A stretch of DNA of 37,561 bases, from contig CAMXQV010000011.1 in the NCBI GenBank assembly GCA_947245515.1, positions 1 through 37,561 of the forward strand, written 5' to 3'. A program made the translations under genes and the position numbers. This document shows, piece after piece, positions 17,486 through 26,477 of the stretch. Under the pieces are notes generated by a model. That model was not told the DNA's origin and made no database searches. It saw only the letters and a program-made list of their open reading frames with translations. The stretch comes from an uncultured Clostridium sp. (GTDB lineage Bacteria; Bacillota; Clostridia; TANB77; CAG-508). Every line of letters begins with the position of its first letter. The first letter of the stretch is position 1.

Positions 17486-18946
17486 CTAAATGTTTTTAAT
17501 ATTCTTCTTTTTAAATATAATAAAGGTTGTGACTATCATTGCTAAAAGATAAACAAGACAAATTATACTAGAAAATTGTATTGTTAAACCTTCCATTAAA
17601 GGCAATTGACCATACGCATATTGACTAAAGTCCCAATTTAAAGTAACAAAAAACTTTAAAAATTGTACATTAAATTTAGTTGCTAAGAGATTAATAATAT
17701 CTGATCCCATATATCCTAACAAAGGAAGTGCAATTGCTACTGCTGAATTTGTAAATATAGTACTAAATGCAAAGGATAAAGTTGCAAGTAAAATTATAAT
17801 TGGTAATTTCTCTACTACACTTGTAAACAAATAAACAAAAACATTTATGGTGTCTAATGTATTTGTATTAAAATTATATTCTAGAATAGGAATTGACAAA
17901 CTTTCAAATCCAAATATTATTCCACCAACAATTAATTCCATTCCTAAAATAGCAATTAACGAAAATGCTATCATTATAAATACTGTAATAAATTTAGAAA
18001 GCAATATTTTATTTCTACTATATGGTTTTATTAATAATAACTTTATTGTTCCTTTATTAAACTCTTCGCTTACAATAGTTCCTGCAATCATAATTACCAT
18101 AACTATAATAAATAATCCATACTCATTAAAAAAACTACTTAAAATTCCTCTTAAATCATCTGTTTTATTTACATCTACTTTATTATCTAGAATATATTTA
18201 TTAATTTCTTTTTGTGCAATACTATCATTGTATTGCTTTTTTTCTTCAAATTTAAGGTTATCCTTATTATTTTCTAATTGTTGTATATTTTTACTTTCTT
18301 CTTGATACCTAGATAATGCTCTGTTCATATAGTCATTGCCATATTTAATATCCTGATTTATTCTATACTGTGCTATTTCTAAATCTATTTGAGCTATTTC
18401 AATAGAAGCTTGTAAACTTTGTATTTGTTGTTTATCTATTGTTTCTTCTTTTTGTTTTTGTAATTCTTTTATATTGTCTTCAGCTCTTTTTAATTCTTCT
18501 TGAGCAAAATATTTCCAATCGTCTTTTTCTAATTTTAATAAAATTTCCTTTATCTTATTATCTATTTCATTACTCTTAATCTCATCTTTGTCTTTAATAT
18601 ATAAATATGTATTTTTTTCTTTTAAATAATTCGCTACCTTTGATGAAATAATCTCTCTTTGCCATGCATTTTTATCATATTTTTTCATTAATTCAAAAAT
18701 ATCTATTTCTGTTTTTAAATCAATATACATAGAAGTATCACTTGGTTTACTTGGATCTAAGGTTGCTAGTTCTTTCTTTAGATTACCTATATAATTTTCA
18801 TTATAATATGAATAACTTCCTATATTATAAAAAAATTTATATATACAATTTGTTAATATAACAAAGGCTAAAATAATAAATAAGGTGATGTAAATACCTT
18901 TTTTCTTAAAAATCTTTATTAACTCATTCTTTATTAAACTATTCAA
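17486..18946 (-). CDS. ABC-2 type exporter permease
   Basis: 486 residues from the TTG at 18946, which has AGGAGG 8 nt upstream and overlaps the ATPase stop (TTGAATAG). The longer frame to 18979 has no ribosome site. One transmembrane helix near the N-terminus (YITLFIILAFVILTNCIY) is followed by a long, mostly helical, Lys/Glu/Gln-rich extracytoplasmic loop (about 60-260, coiled-coil). Five to six more helices include the ABC-2 signature GTIVSEEFNKGTIKLLL. It pairs with the ATPase upstream. Such two-gene exporters often give peptide or antibiotic resistance; the cargo is unknown. Confidence 0.8.
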   Translation of the reverse strand: MNSLIKNELIKIFKKKGIYITLFIILAFVILTNCIYKFFYNIGSYSYYNENYIGNLKKELATLDPSKPSDTSMYIDLKTEIDIFELMKKYDKNAWQREIISSKVANYLKEKNTYLYIKDKDEIKSNEIDNKIKEILLKLEKDDWKYFAQEELKRAEDNIKELQKQKEETIDKQQIQSLQASIEIAQIDLEIAQYRINQDIKYGNDYMNRALSRYQEESKNIQQLENNKDNLKFEEKKQYNDSIAQKEINKYILDNKVDVNKTDDLRGILSSFFNEYGLFIIVMVIMIAGTIVSEEFNKGTIKLLLIKPYSRNKILLSKFITVFIMIAFSLIAILGMELIVGGIIFGFESLSIPILEYNFNTNTLDTINVFVYLFTSVVEKLPIIILLATLSFAFSTIFTNSAVAIALPLLGYMGSDIINLLATKFNVQFLKFFVTLNWDFSQYAYGQLPLMEGLTIQFSSIICLVYLLAMIVTTFIIFKKKNIKNI

Positions 18947-19847
18947 TGATATTACCTCCTGTTTTTTCAAAGAAAGCATCCTCTAAGGATTTTTCTTCTC
19001 TCTTTATTTCATAAATTAAAATATCCTCTTCAACCAATTTTTTGACTATATTGGGTATTTCTTCTTTTTGTATATCTAATTTAAATTCATTTTTATTTAT
19101 AATAATACTGTTTGTTATTATTTCTTTTATTTTGGTAGTATCCTTAACCTCAAATATGTTATATGACGTGTTCGCTTCTTTTTTTATATCTGCTATATCA
19201 CTTGTTTCTATAATTTCCCCATTTTTTATAATACATATCTTATTACATAGATTATCTAATTCAGCTAAATTATGACTTGAAATTAGAATTGCCATATTTT
19301 CTTTGTCTACTAAATCTAGTAACAATTCTCTCATTTCTCTTATTCCCTCTGGATCTAATCCATTTGTTGGTTCATCCAAAATTAATAAAGCTGGCTTATG
19401 TAATATTGCTTGTGCTATTCCTAACCTTTGTCTCATTCCTAAAGAGTATTTTGAGACTTTGTCTTTTATTCTGTTTTCTAATTTTACTAATTTGATTACT
19501 TCTTGTATTCTTTTTTCATCAATTCCTTTGTATAAATTTGATATTAATTTTAGATTTTCATATCCTGATAAATACATATATAAATCAGGGTTTTCTACAA
19601 TTGCACCTACCTGTTCTATAGCTTTTGCAAATTGTTTTTCTATATCAAATCCCTTGATTTCTACTTTCCCACTTGTTATGCTTTGTAAGCCTAATATTAA
19701 TTTAATAGTTGTTGTTTTACCTGCTCCATTTGGTCCAATAAATCCTAATATATCCTTGCTATTTATTTCTAAAGATACCTTATTTAAAATTGTTTTATTA
19801 CCAAAGCTTTTGCATAAACTTTCACACTTTAAAATGCTACTTTCCAT
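18939..19847 (-). CDS. ABC transporter ATP-binding protein (ABC-2/bacitracin-type exporter)
   Basis: 302 residues. Walker A GPNGAGKTTT (38-47), signature YSLGMRQRLGIAQA, Walker B LLILDEPTNGLDP, and the switch His in SSHNLAEL. The extra C-terminal domain of about 80 residues is typical of drug/peptide exporter ATPases (BcrA/LytR-exporter group). Translation is coupled to the permease through an 8-bp overlap. Confidence 0.88.
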   Translation of the reverse strand: MESSILKCESLCKSFGNKTILNKVSLEINSKDILGFIGPNGAGKTTTIKLILGLQSITSGKVEIKGFDIEKQFAKAIEQVGAIVENPDLYMYLSGYENLKLISNLYKGIDEKRIQEVIKLVKLENRIKDKVSKYSLGMRQRLGIAQAILHKPALLILDEPTNGLDPEGIREMRELLLDLVDKENMAILISSHNLAELDNLCNKICIIKNGEIIETSDIADIKKEANTSYNIFEVKDTTKIKEIITNSIIINKNEFKLDIQKEEIPNIVKKLVEEDILIYEIKREEKSLEDAFFEKTGGNIIE

Positions 19848-19969
19848 TATATTTTCATCCCTTTCTTAAAGAATTTATTTTTTCTTCGTATTTTATTTTA
19901 ACACAATCTTAAATATATGTATATTTATTTTTTCTTAATTTTTAATAAAGTTATTATTAAGTTTACAAA

Positions 19970-20000
19970 AAAACAAAGTAAATTAATTTTACTTTGTTTT
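19970..20000. terminator. Terminator after the cohesin gene pair
   Basis: AAAACAAAGTAAA (19970-19982) pairs with TTTACTTTGTTTT (19988-20000) with T-runs on both strands, 14 bp beyond the stop of the cohesin/LPKAG gene. Confidence 0.7.
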
Positions 20001-20013
20001 TTAAAAGATTAAA

Positions 20014-20772
20014 CTATTTTATTTTTTTATATTTTATTAAAAATATAGTAGCTACTATTATAGCAATTACTAATATTCCTATAACTATTTGACTTCCTAT
20101 ACCAGCTTTAGGTAATTTACCTGGGGTTACATTTTGCTTTTTAACTTGATTTGTAGTTGTATTTTTTGTAGTATTGTTTTTAGTATTTGATGTAGAATTT
20201 GTTTTATTTGTTACAATATTGTTTGATGCATTATTAGTTGATGTATTGTTTTTATTGTTATCTGTAATTGTATTTGAATTTGTACCAGGATTTTCAGTAC
20301 TTGTACCATTTTTTACTTTAATAGTACTTGTAGCTTCACCTAATTTAAATACTCCATCTCCTCCAGAAACTTCAACACCTTTTAGTTTTACATTTGATGT
20401 TGATGCTGCTGTTGATTTTACTTTAAAAGTTATTTTTGCTACAGACTCATCTGTTTTTGTTAAACCACTTCTATCTGTTATTAGTTTACCATTTGCATCA
20501 TTATAAGATGGATTTGACCAATTATCTGCTCCACTCATTTTTACAAATTCTAAACTGTTTTTATCATATTCTAAAGTTGCACCTAAAGTAATAATTCCTT
20601 TATCTGATTTAAGATCCGAAACTTTTACATCTATTACTACTTCTTCTCCTTTGCTATATTCAGATTTTTGAGTAGTCATATCAATTTTACCTGTTGTAGC
20701 TGCATATACACTTGTTGCTATTGTAGCTAATATTAATATTATTAAAATACTTATTAAACTTATTTTTTTCAT
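20014..20772 (-). CDS. Secreted cohesin-domain protein with LPKAG sortase-like anchor
   Basis: 252 residues. Signal peptide 1-24 (ends VYAA). A single cohesin-type domain covers about 28-155, with the motifs YSKGEEVVIDVKVSD, LGATLEYDKNSLEFV and KITFKVK. A low-complexity Asn/Thr/Ser linker (about 155-212) follows. The C-terminus has LPKAG near 220, a hydrophobic helix and the basic tail KYKKIK, the layout of an LPxTG-class sorting signal with Ala in place of Thr. The protein therefore looks like a wall- or membrane-anchored receptor whose cohesin could bind dockerin partners such as the neighbouring gene product. It starts 63 bp after that gene and was probably co-transcribed. Sortase recognition of LPKAG is inferred. 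Confidence 0.75.
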   Translation of the reverse strand: MKKISLISILIILILATIATSVYAATTGKIDMTTQKSEYSKGEEVVIDVKVSDLKSDKGIITLGATLEYDKNSLEFVKMSGADNWSNPSYNDANGKLITDRSGLTKTDESVAKITFKVKSTAASTSNVKLKGVEVSGGDGVFKLGEATSTIKVKNGTSTENPGTNSNTITDNNKNNTSTNNASNNIVTNKTNSTSNTKNNTTKNTTTNQVKKQNVTPGKLPKAGIGSQIVIGILVIAIIVATIFLIKYKKIK

Positions 20773-20835
20773 TATTTTACTCCCTTATAATTTAAATTTT
20801 CTAATATATGAAAACTGCTTTTGTACATATTTTTA

Positions 20836-21861
20836 TTAAATTTTACCAACATACATTAATTTTACTTGTGCTATATCATTTACAGAGATTTTTCCATCTT
20901 CATCTACATCTGCTGCTTTTAAATAAACTCCTGTTAAGAGTTCCTTTTCAATATAATGTAATTTCATTTTTGCTATATCGTTAAGGTTCATTATACCATC
21001 ACCATCTACGTCTCCTTTTATTATTAAGACATATTCTAAAGTTGTTCCTACGTTTAATTTTGTTCCTGTTCCTATTATAGCATTTTCATCATTAATTACA
21101 TTACCTTTCTTGTCTGTAAATACCATGTTTTGTTTTGTATTTACGTTTTTCTTGAATTGTGCAATGGTTGTATTTGGTTGAATTCTTGATATTGTATTAG
21201 TTTCTACTTTGTATATATCTGATGTTAACTTTTCTGGTTCAGTAATTATATCTTTCTTTTGAATTTCAATAGTAATATTTGTATCTTCTGCATATACAAT
21301 ACCATTTGTAGAAGCTCCTGTTCCTCCTACTACTGATTTTAAAGATAAGTTTGTATTTCCTATAGTTGCATTTTCTTTTACTTTAAAAGTAATTTGGAAA
21401 ATGTTACCTGCGCTTTTAACTCTATCACTATTGTCTGTAATAAATTTGTAATTGTTTAAATTATAATCTTTGCTAGAAAAATTCCAGTCATTTACTCCTT
21501 TTATGCTATTATCTTTTATTTCTAAGATATTTTTATCAAATTCGAAAATTCCTCCTAAAGCTAAAATTCCTTCTTTTACTTGGCTTATATCTGTTATCTT
21601 TGTTATAACTGTAAATTCACTTCCTTGTTTTACTGTCCTACTTGTTGAATCAATTCCGACTGAAAATTTTGTTGTTTTTTCAGCATCTGCTGTTACTAAA
21701 ATTTGAGCTTGTTCTGCTCCTTTTTCATATACTAATTTTGCAATATTTGATACATCCATTTCTTTTTCTTGATTAATTACACTATTATTTCCATATACCT
21801 TTGTTACACTTGCAATTATACCTATTATTATAAAAACACTTATTAAACTTATTTTTTTCAT
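20836..21861 (-). CDS. Secreted cohesin-dockerin protein
   Basis: 341 residues with a signal peptide very similar to its neighbour's (both begin MKKISLIS). A cohesin-type domain spans about 65-205 (VKQGSEFTVITKITD, LGGIFEFDKNILEI, FQITFKVKENA). A linker follows, and near 285-341 a type I dockerin with two calcium loops, DVDGDG and DVDEDG, each followed by a helix (NLNDIAKMKLHYI and SVNDIAQVKLMYV). No sorting signal. Having both modules, it can bridge: the dockerin to a cohesin, the cohesin to another dockerin. It is preceded by a 200-nt leader with a 17-codon reading frame. Confidence 0.8.
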   Translation of the reverse strand: MKKISLISVFIIIGIIASVTKVYGNNSVINQEKEMDVSNIAKLVYEKGAEQAQILVTADAEKTTKFSVGIDSTSRTVKQGSEFTVITKITDISQVKEGILALGGIFEFDKNILEIKDNSIKGVNDWNFSSKDYNLNNYKFITDNSDRVKSAGNIFQITFKVKENATIGNTNLSLKSVVGGTGASTNGIVYAEDTNITIEIQKKDIITEPEKLTSDIYKVETNTISRIQPNTTIAQFKKNVNTKQNMVFTDKKGNVINDENAIIGTGTKLNVGTTLEYVLIIKGDVDGDGIMNLNDIAKMKLHYIEKELLTGVYLKAADVDEDGKISVNDIAQVKLMYVGKI

Positions 21862-21976
21862 TTTTTTCTCCTTTATTCTAATTTTTTTAATATTTTAATA
21901 TTTTTTAATTATTTTGTGTTTTGTTTTTGTACACATATTTTTCTTTTGCAAAAATGTATTATCAAATTTGATAAAA

Positions 21977-22030
21977 TTAAATTGTAATACCAATAACATA
22001 TTTATTATTGTTACTAGTTTTTAATTTCAT
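21977..22030 (-). CDS. Putative 17-codon leader peptide in the cohesin operon 5' leader
   Basis: MKLKTSNNNKYVIGITI, stop TAA. The ATG follows a strong AAAGGGGAGTG ribosome site 4-5 nt away and lies about 40 nt after the -10 box, so it would be the first frame translated on the cohesin transcript. A palindrome ATCAAATTTGAT (21961-21972) follows the stop. No enriched amino acid suggests a specific attenuator. It could be a regulatory leader or a decayed gene start. Confidence 0.4.
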   Translation of the reverse strand: MKLKTSNNNKYVIGITI

Positions 22031-22068
22031 AAATCACTCCCCTTTTTCTAGAAATTATATCTTATTCT

Positions 22069-22097
22069 ATTATACACAAAAGTGATATAAAAATCAA
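22069..22097 (-). promoter_or_regulatory. SigA-type promoter of the cohesin operon
   Basis: Minus strand -35 TTGATT (22097-22092), 17-bp spacer, perfect -10 TATAAT (22074-22069). It gives a leader of about 200 nt before the cohesin-dockerin start. Confidence 0.6.
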
Positions 22098-22136
22098 TAA
22101 AAACTTAAAAATCAACACAATTTTTCCAGTTTTATT

Positions 22137-22505
22137 TTATTTATTATCTTTTTTCCATACTCTGTTACAATTTATCCTTTCTTTATCTTTAAAAGCCTTA
22201 AACATATCTACATCATTCATATTTGCAATACTTAGTAGATATATAAAACAATCTGCTAATTCTTCTTCTACATTAGCTTTATATTCTTTTGTTATATCTA
22301 AGTGTCCTTTTGTTTTTTTTCTAATAGCTTTAGCAAGTTCCCCCAATTCTTCTAAAAATAACATCATTTCTCTTTCTATAGTTACTCCATCAAATTTTCT
22401 TGCTTTTTTCATTGCTTTTATGTATTTTTGTATTTCTGCAATAGAACTTTCTTCATTTAATAATTCTAATTCTTCTTTTAACTCCATTTCTTCTTTTAAC
22501 TCCAT
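22137..22505 (-). CDS. MazG-like nucleotide pyrophosphohydrolase-fold protein
   Basis: 122 residues. LEELGELAKAIRK and VEEELADCFIYLLSIA match the EExxE...ExxD metal-binding pattern of MazG-type NTP pyrophosphatases. The first 13 residues are a tandem repeat (MELKEE-MELKEE) encoded by a repeated ATGGAGTTAAAAGAAGA, and no clear ribosome site marks the first ATG, so the true start may be the second Met (residue 7). Different in sequence from the MazG-like gene in the dnaK operon. Confidence 0.7.
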   Translation of the reverse strand: MELKEEMELKEELELLNEESSIAEIQKYIKAMKKARKFDGVTIEREMMLFLEELGELAKAIRKKTKGHLDITKEYKANVEEELADCFIYLLSIANMNDVDMFKAFKDKERINCNRVWKKDNK

Positions 22506-22530
22506 TTTTTATCATAATTTTCTTTGTTTG

Positions 22531-22584
22531 CATAATAATGTTGAATCTTTGTCTGCTATATAATCTGCTATCTCCAAAGCTTCA
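22531..22584 (-). pseudogene. Fragment of an S41 protease paralogue
   Basis: On the minus strand this reads EALEIADYIADKDSTLL, almost identical to EALEIADYIADKDSVLL of the complete S41 protease gene (around 24296-24350). At DNA level about 48 of 53 bases match, including 30 in a row, and most differences are synonymous (GAA/GAG, GCT/GCC, GAG/GAA). It is a leftover of a second S41 gene, ending in unrelated codons. Confidence 0.6.
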
Positions 22585-22638
22585 TTTTTAAGTTTTTAAC
22601 TATACTAGGAGAATCTCAAAAGCCTAGCGATTATGGTC

Positions 22639-22678
22639 TTTATATAATAGGGAAGTATTACTTTCCTATTTATATAAA
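22639..22678. repeat. Short palindromic hairpin repeat, copy 2
   Basis: TTTATATAATAGGGAAGTA pairs with TACTTTCCTATTTATATAAA across the centre, sharing its core with the hairpin at 7121-7161. It directly abuts the greA terminator and lies next to the S41 fragment. Confidence 0.5.
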
Positions 22679-22707
22679 AAATCGACGTATATTATTTTTG
22701 TCGATTT
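22679..22707 (-). terminator. Intrinsic terminator of greA
   Basis: AAATCGAC (22679-22686) pairs with GTCGATTT (22700-22707); on the minus strand the stem is followed by a run of U. It lies just after the greA stop. Confidence 0.75.
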
Positions 22708-22719
22708 ATATTTATTCTT

Positions 22720-23196
22720 CTATTTTTTTATAGATAATATTTTATATTTCATAATTCCAGCTGGAGCATTTACTTCTATAATCTGATCTTTTTTTGCTCC
22801 TATTAAGGCTTTTCCTAGTGGAGATTCATTTGATATTTTGTTTTCTGCCAAGTTTACTTCTGTTGAACCAACTATTGTATATTCTATTTCTTCTTCAAAT
22901 TCCATGTCAAACACATGTACAATATTTCCTACTTGTACAGTTTCTGTATCAATATCTTTTTCATCTATTATTTTTGCATATCTTATTTTGTTTTCTAATT
23001 CTGCTATTCTTACTTCATTTTCAGCTTGTGCATTTTTTGCTTCATCATATTCAGAGTTTTCTGATAAATCTCCAAAACCTAAGGCTATTTTTATTCTATC
23101 TGCTATTTCTGTTCTTTTTTCTGTTCTTAAATAGTTTAGTTCCTTTTCTAAATTATTATATCCTTCTTGTGTTAATAACACTTCTTTTTCTTCCAT
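22720..23196 (-). CDS. greA: Transcription elongation factor GreA
   Basis: Rescues backtracked RNA polymerase by stimulating transcript cleavage. 158 residues, the family length. The N-terminal coiled coil carries the acidic tip DLSENSEYDEAKNAQ, the catalytic signature. The C-terminal FKBP-like domain includes the conserved NESPLGKALIGAK. A GGAGG ribosome site is in place. Single gene with its own terminator. Confidence 0.96.
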   Translation of the reverse strand: MEEKEVLLTQEGYNNLEKELNYLRTEKRTEIADRIKIALGFGDLSENSEYDEAKNAQAENEVRIAELENKIRYAKIIDEKDIDTETVQVGNIVHVFDMEFEEEIEYTIVGSTEVNLAENKISNESPLGKALIGAKKDQIIEVNAPAGIMKYKILSIKK

Positions 23197-23302
23197 TGTT
23201 ATCCTCCTTGTTTTTGCTTAATATGATCTTTTATTAAAGTCTTTTAATAATATACGGCATAATATTTAATTTGTCAAGCATAGTATAATAATGCTTTAAA
23301 AT

Positions 23303-23893
23303 TTATTTTAAAAACTTACTTGCACCTTTCATATATTCTATTCCTGAAACAATAGTTGCTATGGTTTGTATAATCATCATACCTGTAACTATAATATTTA
23401 AATAAAGTTGATAGCCTTGTAAATTTCCGTTAAAACAAGAACCAAAAGTATTTAAATCAATAAAAGCTAAAATAATAGCTATCATCTGAGTAACAGTCTT
23501 TATCTTGCCCCATTTTGAAGCAGCTATAACAATACCACCTTTTTCCACTGCAATTAGCCTATATCCAGAAATAACAAACTCTCTTGTTAAAACAATAATT
23601 GGAATCCAAGCTGGTAATCTATTAACTTCTACTAACATAATCATTGCAGCTAAAACTAAAATTTTATCTGCTAAAGGATCCAAAAACTTTCCAAAAGTAG
23701 TTATTTGATTATTTTTTCTTGCCAAATAACCATCTAGCTTATCTGTTATTGAAGCAATAATAAATATTATATCTACAATCAAATATGTAAGTGGAATATT
23801 AAAAAATTCACCATTTATTCCAACTAAAGGTATTAAAACAATTATTGGAACTAAGATAATTCTAAAAATTGTTAGTTTATTTGGTAAGTTCAT
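23303..23893 (-). CDS. pgsA: CDP-diacylglycerol-glycerol-3-phosphate 3-phosphatidyltransferase
   Basis: Makes phosphatidylglycerol phosphate, the first step to acidic phospholipids. 196 residues with about five to six membrane helices. The CDP-alcohol phosphotransferase motif is intact: Asp51, Asp54-Gly55, Ala58-Arg59, Gly68, Asp72, Asp76. It starts MNLPNKLTIFRI, as in PgsA proteins generally. It lies 18 bp after the S41 protease gene and is probably on the same transcript. Confidence 0.93.
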   Translation of the reverse strand: MNLPNKLTIFRIILVPIIVLIPLVGINGEFFNIPLTYLIVDIIFIIASITDKLDGYLARKNNQITTFGKFLDPLADKILVLAAMIMLVEVNRLPAWIPIIVLTREFVISGYRLIAVEKGGIVIAASKWGKIKTVTQMIAIILAFIDLNTFGSCFNGNLQGYQLYLNIIVTGMMIIQTIATIVSGIEYMKGASKFLK

Positions 23894-23911
23894 ATTTATC
23901 TCTCCTGTATT

Positions 23912-25123
23912 TTATTTTAGCATTTCTATTGCTTTTTGTAATTGTGTATCATCTTTTTCATCTACTCTTAAAATATTTGTGACTGACTCTGGTAACTCTA
24001 CTTTTTCATCTGGTTCAATACCTATTTTATTTATTTCTGTTTTATTTGGAGTTAAGTATTTCTCAGAAGTTATTTTTATTCCACTTCCATCTGGTAAGGA
24101 TAACAATTGTTGAATTACACCTTTTCCATAAGTTTTTGTTCCTACTGTCTTTGCCTTTCCTAAGTCTTTTAAGGCACCACATAAAATCTCTGATGAACTT
24201 GCTGTATTTTTATTTGTTAAAATTATAATTGGCATATTAATAATTGGATTATTTTTTGACTTTTTTACTTCTTCTTTATTTTCTTTATTTACTTCATATA
24301 ATAATACTGAATCTTTGTCTGCTATATAATCTGCTATTTCCAAGGCCTCGTCAACAATTCCTCCACCATTATTTCTTAAATCAATAATTAAGGATTTGAT
24401 TCCTTGTTTTTCTAAATCTTTGAATTTATTCTTAAAATCTTCTGCAGTTCCTTCATCAAAGGAGTTAAATTCTATATAACCTATATCCTTTTCTAATTTC
24501 TTTCCTTCTACTGGATTAACTTTTATACTTTTTCTTTTTAATTCAAAAGTTTTTGTTTCTGTATTTCTTAAAATTTCTACTTTTACTGTTGTTCCTGATT
24601 GACCTTTTATCTTATTTGCTAATACTGACATATCATCAGCAGTATATTCTACATTATCTACTTTTATTATTAAATCTCCTGGTAATATTCCTGCCTTCTC
24701 TGCTGGGCTATTTTTAATTGGTGATAACACCATAACTCTATTTTTTTCTTCATCCTTTACCATATATATTCCTACACCTACAAAATTACCTGTAGTATCA
24801 TCCATAAAGTCTTGCATATCTTCTTTGGAAATATATTCTGTGTAGGGATCTTCTAACCCTTCAATATATCCTTTAATTGCTCCTTCTTTAAGTTTATCTT
24901 CATTTACTTCCCCCAAATAATATCTATCTATTATTGATTTATATTTTTCAAGTTTATTAGCTATATCCTTGTTTCCTGTAGAAGAAATTATATATTTTCC
25001 TAGATTAGCCTCCTTTGTAAAATATTGATACATTGAAATTGATGTAATTATAAAGGTAATAAACGCAACTAATATCACTAGCATTATAATTTTATAAACT
25101 TTAAATCTCTTTTTTTCTTCCAT
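23912..25123 (-). CDS. S41 C-terminal processing protease with PDZ domain
   Basis: 403 residues. One N-terminal transmembrane helix (11-33) anchors an extracytoplasmic protease. A PDZ domain covers about 110-195 (GVGIYM, SPAEKAGILPGDLII). The S41 catalytic core holds nucleophile Ser309 in TASSSEI and general base Lys334 in TYGKGV, at the usual 25-residue spacing, plus NNGGG of the oxyanion region. CtpA/CtpB-type enzymes trim envelope proteins. Its position next to two M23 hydrolases and ftsEX suggests it processes or removes those hydrolases (inference). A fragment of a paralogue is at 22531-22584. Confidence 0.92.
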   Translation of the reverse strand: MEEKKRFKVYKIIMLVILVAFITFIITSISMYQYFTKEANLGKYIISSTGNKDIANKLEKYKSIIDRYYLGEVNEDKLKEGAIKGYIEGLEDPYTEYISKEDMQDFMDDTTGNFVGVGIYMVKDEEKNRVMVLSPIKNSPAEKAGILPGDLIIKVDNVEYTADDMSVLANKIKGQSGTTVKVEILRNTETKTFELKRKSIKVNPVEGKKLEKDIGYIEFNSFDEGTAEDFKNKFKDLEKQGIKSLIIDLRNNGGGIVDEALEIADYIADKDSVLLYEVNKENKEEVKKSKNNPIINMPIIILTNKNTASSSEILCGALKDLGKAKTVGTKTYGKGVIQQLLSLPDGSGIKITSEKYLTPNKTEINKIGIEPDEKVELPESVTNILRVDEKDDTQLQKAIEMLK

Positions 25124-25244
25124 TTTAATTTTCTTTCCTTTCTTAGATGCAAATTAATTTTAACTTTATCCTAAATTGGAAAAGTCCCTATTGGGACATT
25201 TCTCTATATATTATATTACATATGTATCATTTTATAATTATAAT

Positions 25245-26447
25245 TTAAAAATATTTTTGTGGATTTACTCTACACGTATTGTAATCATATGGAGCTACTC
25301 TTACTTCAAAATGTAAATGCGGCCCTGAAGAATGTCCACTATTTCCTGAACTCATAACTTTTTGTCCTCTTGAAACTGTTTGTCCAGGTGATACACAAAT
25401 TGATCCACTTGTTCCATGTGCATACCAAGTTTGTAATCCATTTGCATGTTGAATTACTACATAGGTACCATAACTATAAGTTAAATTTGCTGTTTTTATT
25501 ACAACACCAGTTTCTGCTGCATATACTGGCGTTCCTATTGGAACAGCAAAATCTACTGCACCATGATAACTTCCACTAGAATAATACATACCAGCTGAAA
25601 TACTTCCAGAACTTACTGGTCTTTGTAGCGTTCCATTACCTCCAACATATTTTTCTGAAGAAGATGATGAATTTTGATTTTTTACTGATTTTTTGTTATT
25701 TAGTGCTGCAATTTGTTTTGCATATTGCTCTTGAGCTTTTTTAATTTCTTTTGCTATTTGAATATTTGATTCTTTAAGTTCATCTATTTCCTCTTGTATT
25801 GCTTTTTCATCTGCTGATAATTTTTCAACCTGTTTACTTTTTTCACTTTTTGCAACTCGTAATTGATCAGATACCTTTTGTTTTTCTACTTTAGAGTTAG
25901 ATATTTCTTTTCTACTGTCTTCTAATTCTCTTTTAGATTGTTCTATCTTTTCTTTTTGTTTTTGTATTTTATCTAACAATTCTGAATCATTAGTTGCAAG
26001 TTCTGTTACTAAATAATAATTAGATATTAAATCTGTTATACTTTTTGAAGATAAAATTACATCTAAATATGAAGTTTCACCTGCTTCATAGGTTGCAACT
26101 AATCTCGCATTTAATAATTCTTGTTGTTTTGTGTAATCTTCTTGTGACTTATTAAGTTCTTTTTGTGCATTTTCTATTTTATTATTTAAATTTGAAATTT
26201 TTCCTTCTAATTCTTCTATTTGAGTCTGATAGTCTGTTATTTTTGATGATAATTCTTCTACTTGTTTTACTGTTTCAGACTTTTCAACTTTAATATCTTC
26301 TAAATCTGACTTTGCTTCATTAATTTTTTTATCATTTTCACTTTGTTGATTTTCTAATTCTTTTGTTGATGTAGCAAATACCATACTTGTTTGTAAAATT
26401 ATTACTATTAATAATATTGTTATTATTTTGAAATTTAATTTTTTCAT
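25245..26447 (-). CDS. Secreted M23 peptidoglycan hydrolase with coiled-coil regulatory domain
   Basis: 400 residues. Signal peptide 1-25 (ends VFA). A long coiled coil follows (about 28-250, heptads rich in Lys/Glu/Gln), including the PcsB/CwlO-type helical hairpin with YLDVILSSKSITDLISNYYLV. A short Ser/Asn linker (KNQNSSSSSEKY) leads to the M23 zinc domain: HGAVDFAVP supplies the first His and Asp, YAHG and HLHFE the others. Proteins with this coiled coil are held inactive and switched on by FtsEX. Second of two related genes after ftsX. A weak hairpin (GTCCC/GGGAC near 25184-25197) lies downstream. Confidence 0.92.
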   Translation of the reverse strand: MKKLNFKIITILLIVIILQTSMVFATSTKELENQQSENDKKINEAKSDLEDIKVEKSETVKQVEELSSKITDYQTQIEELEGKISNLNNKIENAQKELNKSQEDYTKQQELLNARLVATYEAGETSYLDVILSSKSITDLISNYYLVTELATNDSELLDKIQKQKEKIEQSKRELEDSRKEISNSKVEKQKVSDQLRVAKSEKSKQVEKLSADEKAIQEEIDELKESNIQIAKEIKKAQEQYAKQIAALNNKKSVKNQNSSSSSEKYVGGNGTLQRPVSSGSISAGMYYSSGSYHGAVDFAVPIGTPVYAAETGVVIKTANLTYSYGTYVVIQHANGLQTWYAHGTSGSICVSPGQTVSRGQKVMSSGNSGHSSGPHLHFEVRVAPYDYNTCRVNPQKYF

Positions 26448-26477
26448 ATAAGTACCTCCTATTTATTTTGTATCTTA

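Noticed and set aside
25184..25197. Terminator downstream of the first M23 gene
   Set aside because: The GTCCC/GGGAC stem is only about 5-7 bp with no clear U-run; too weak to call.
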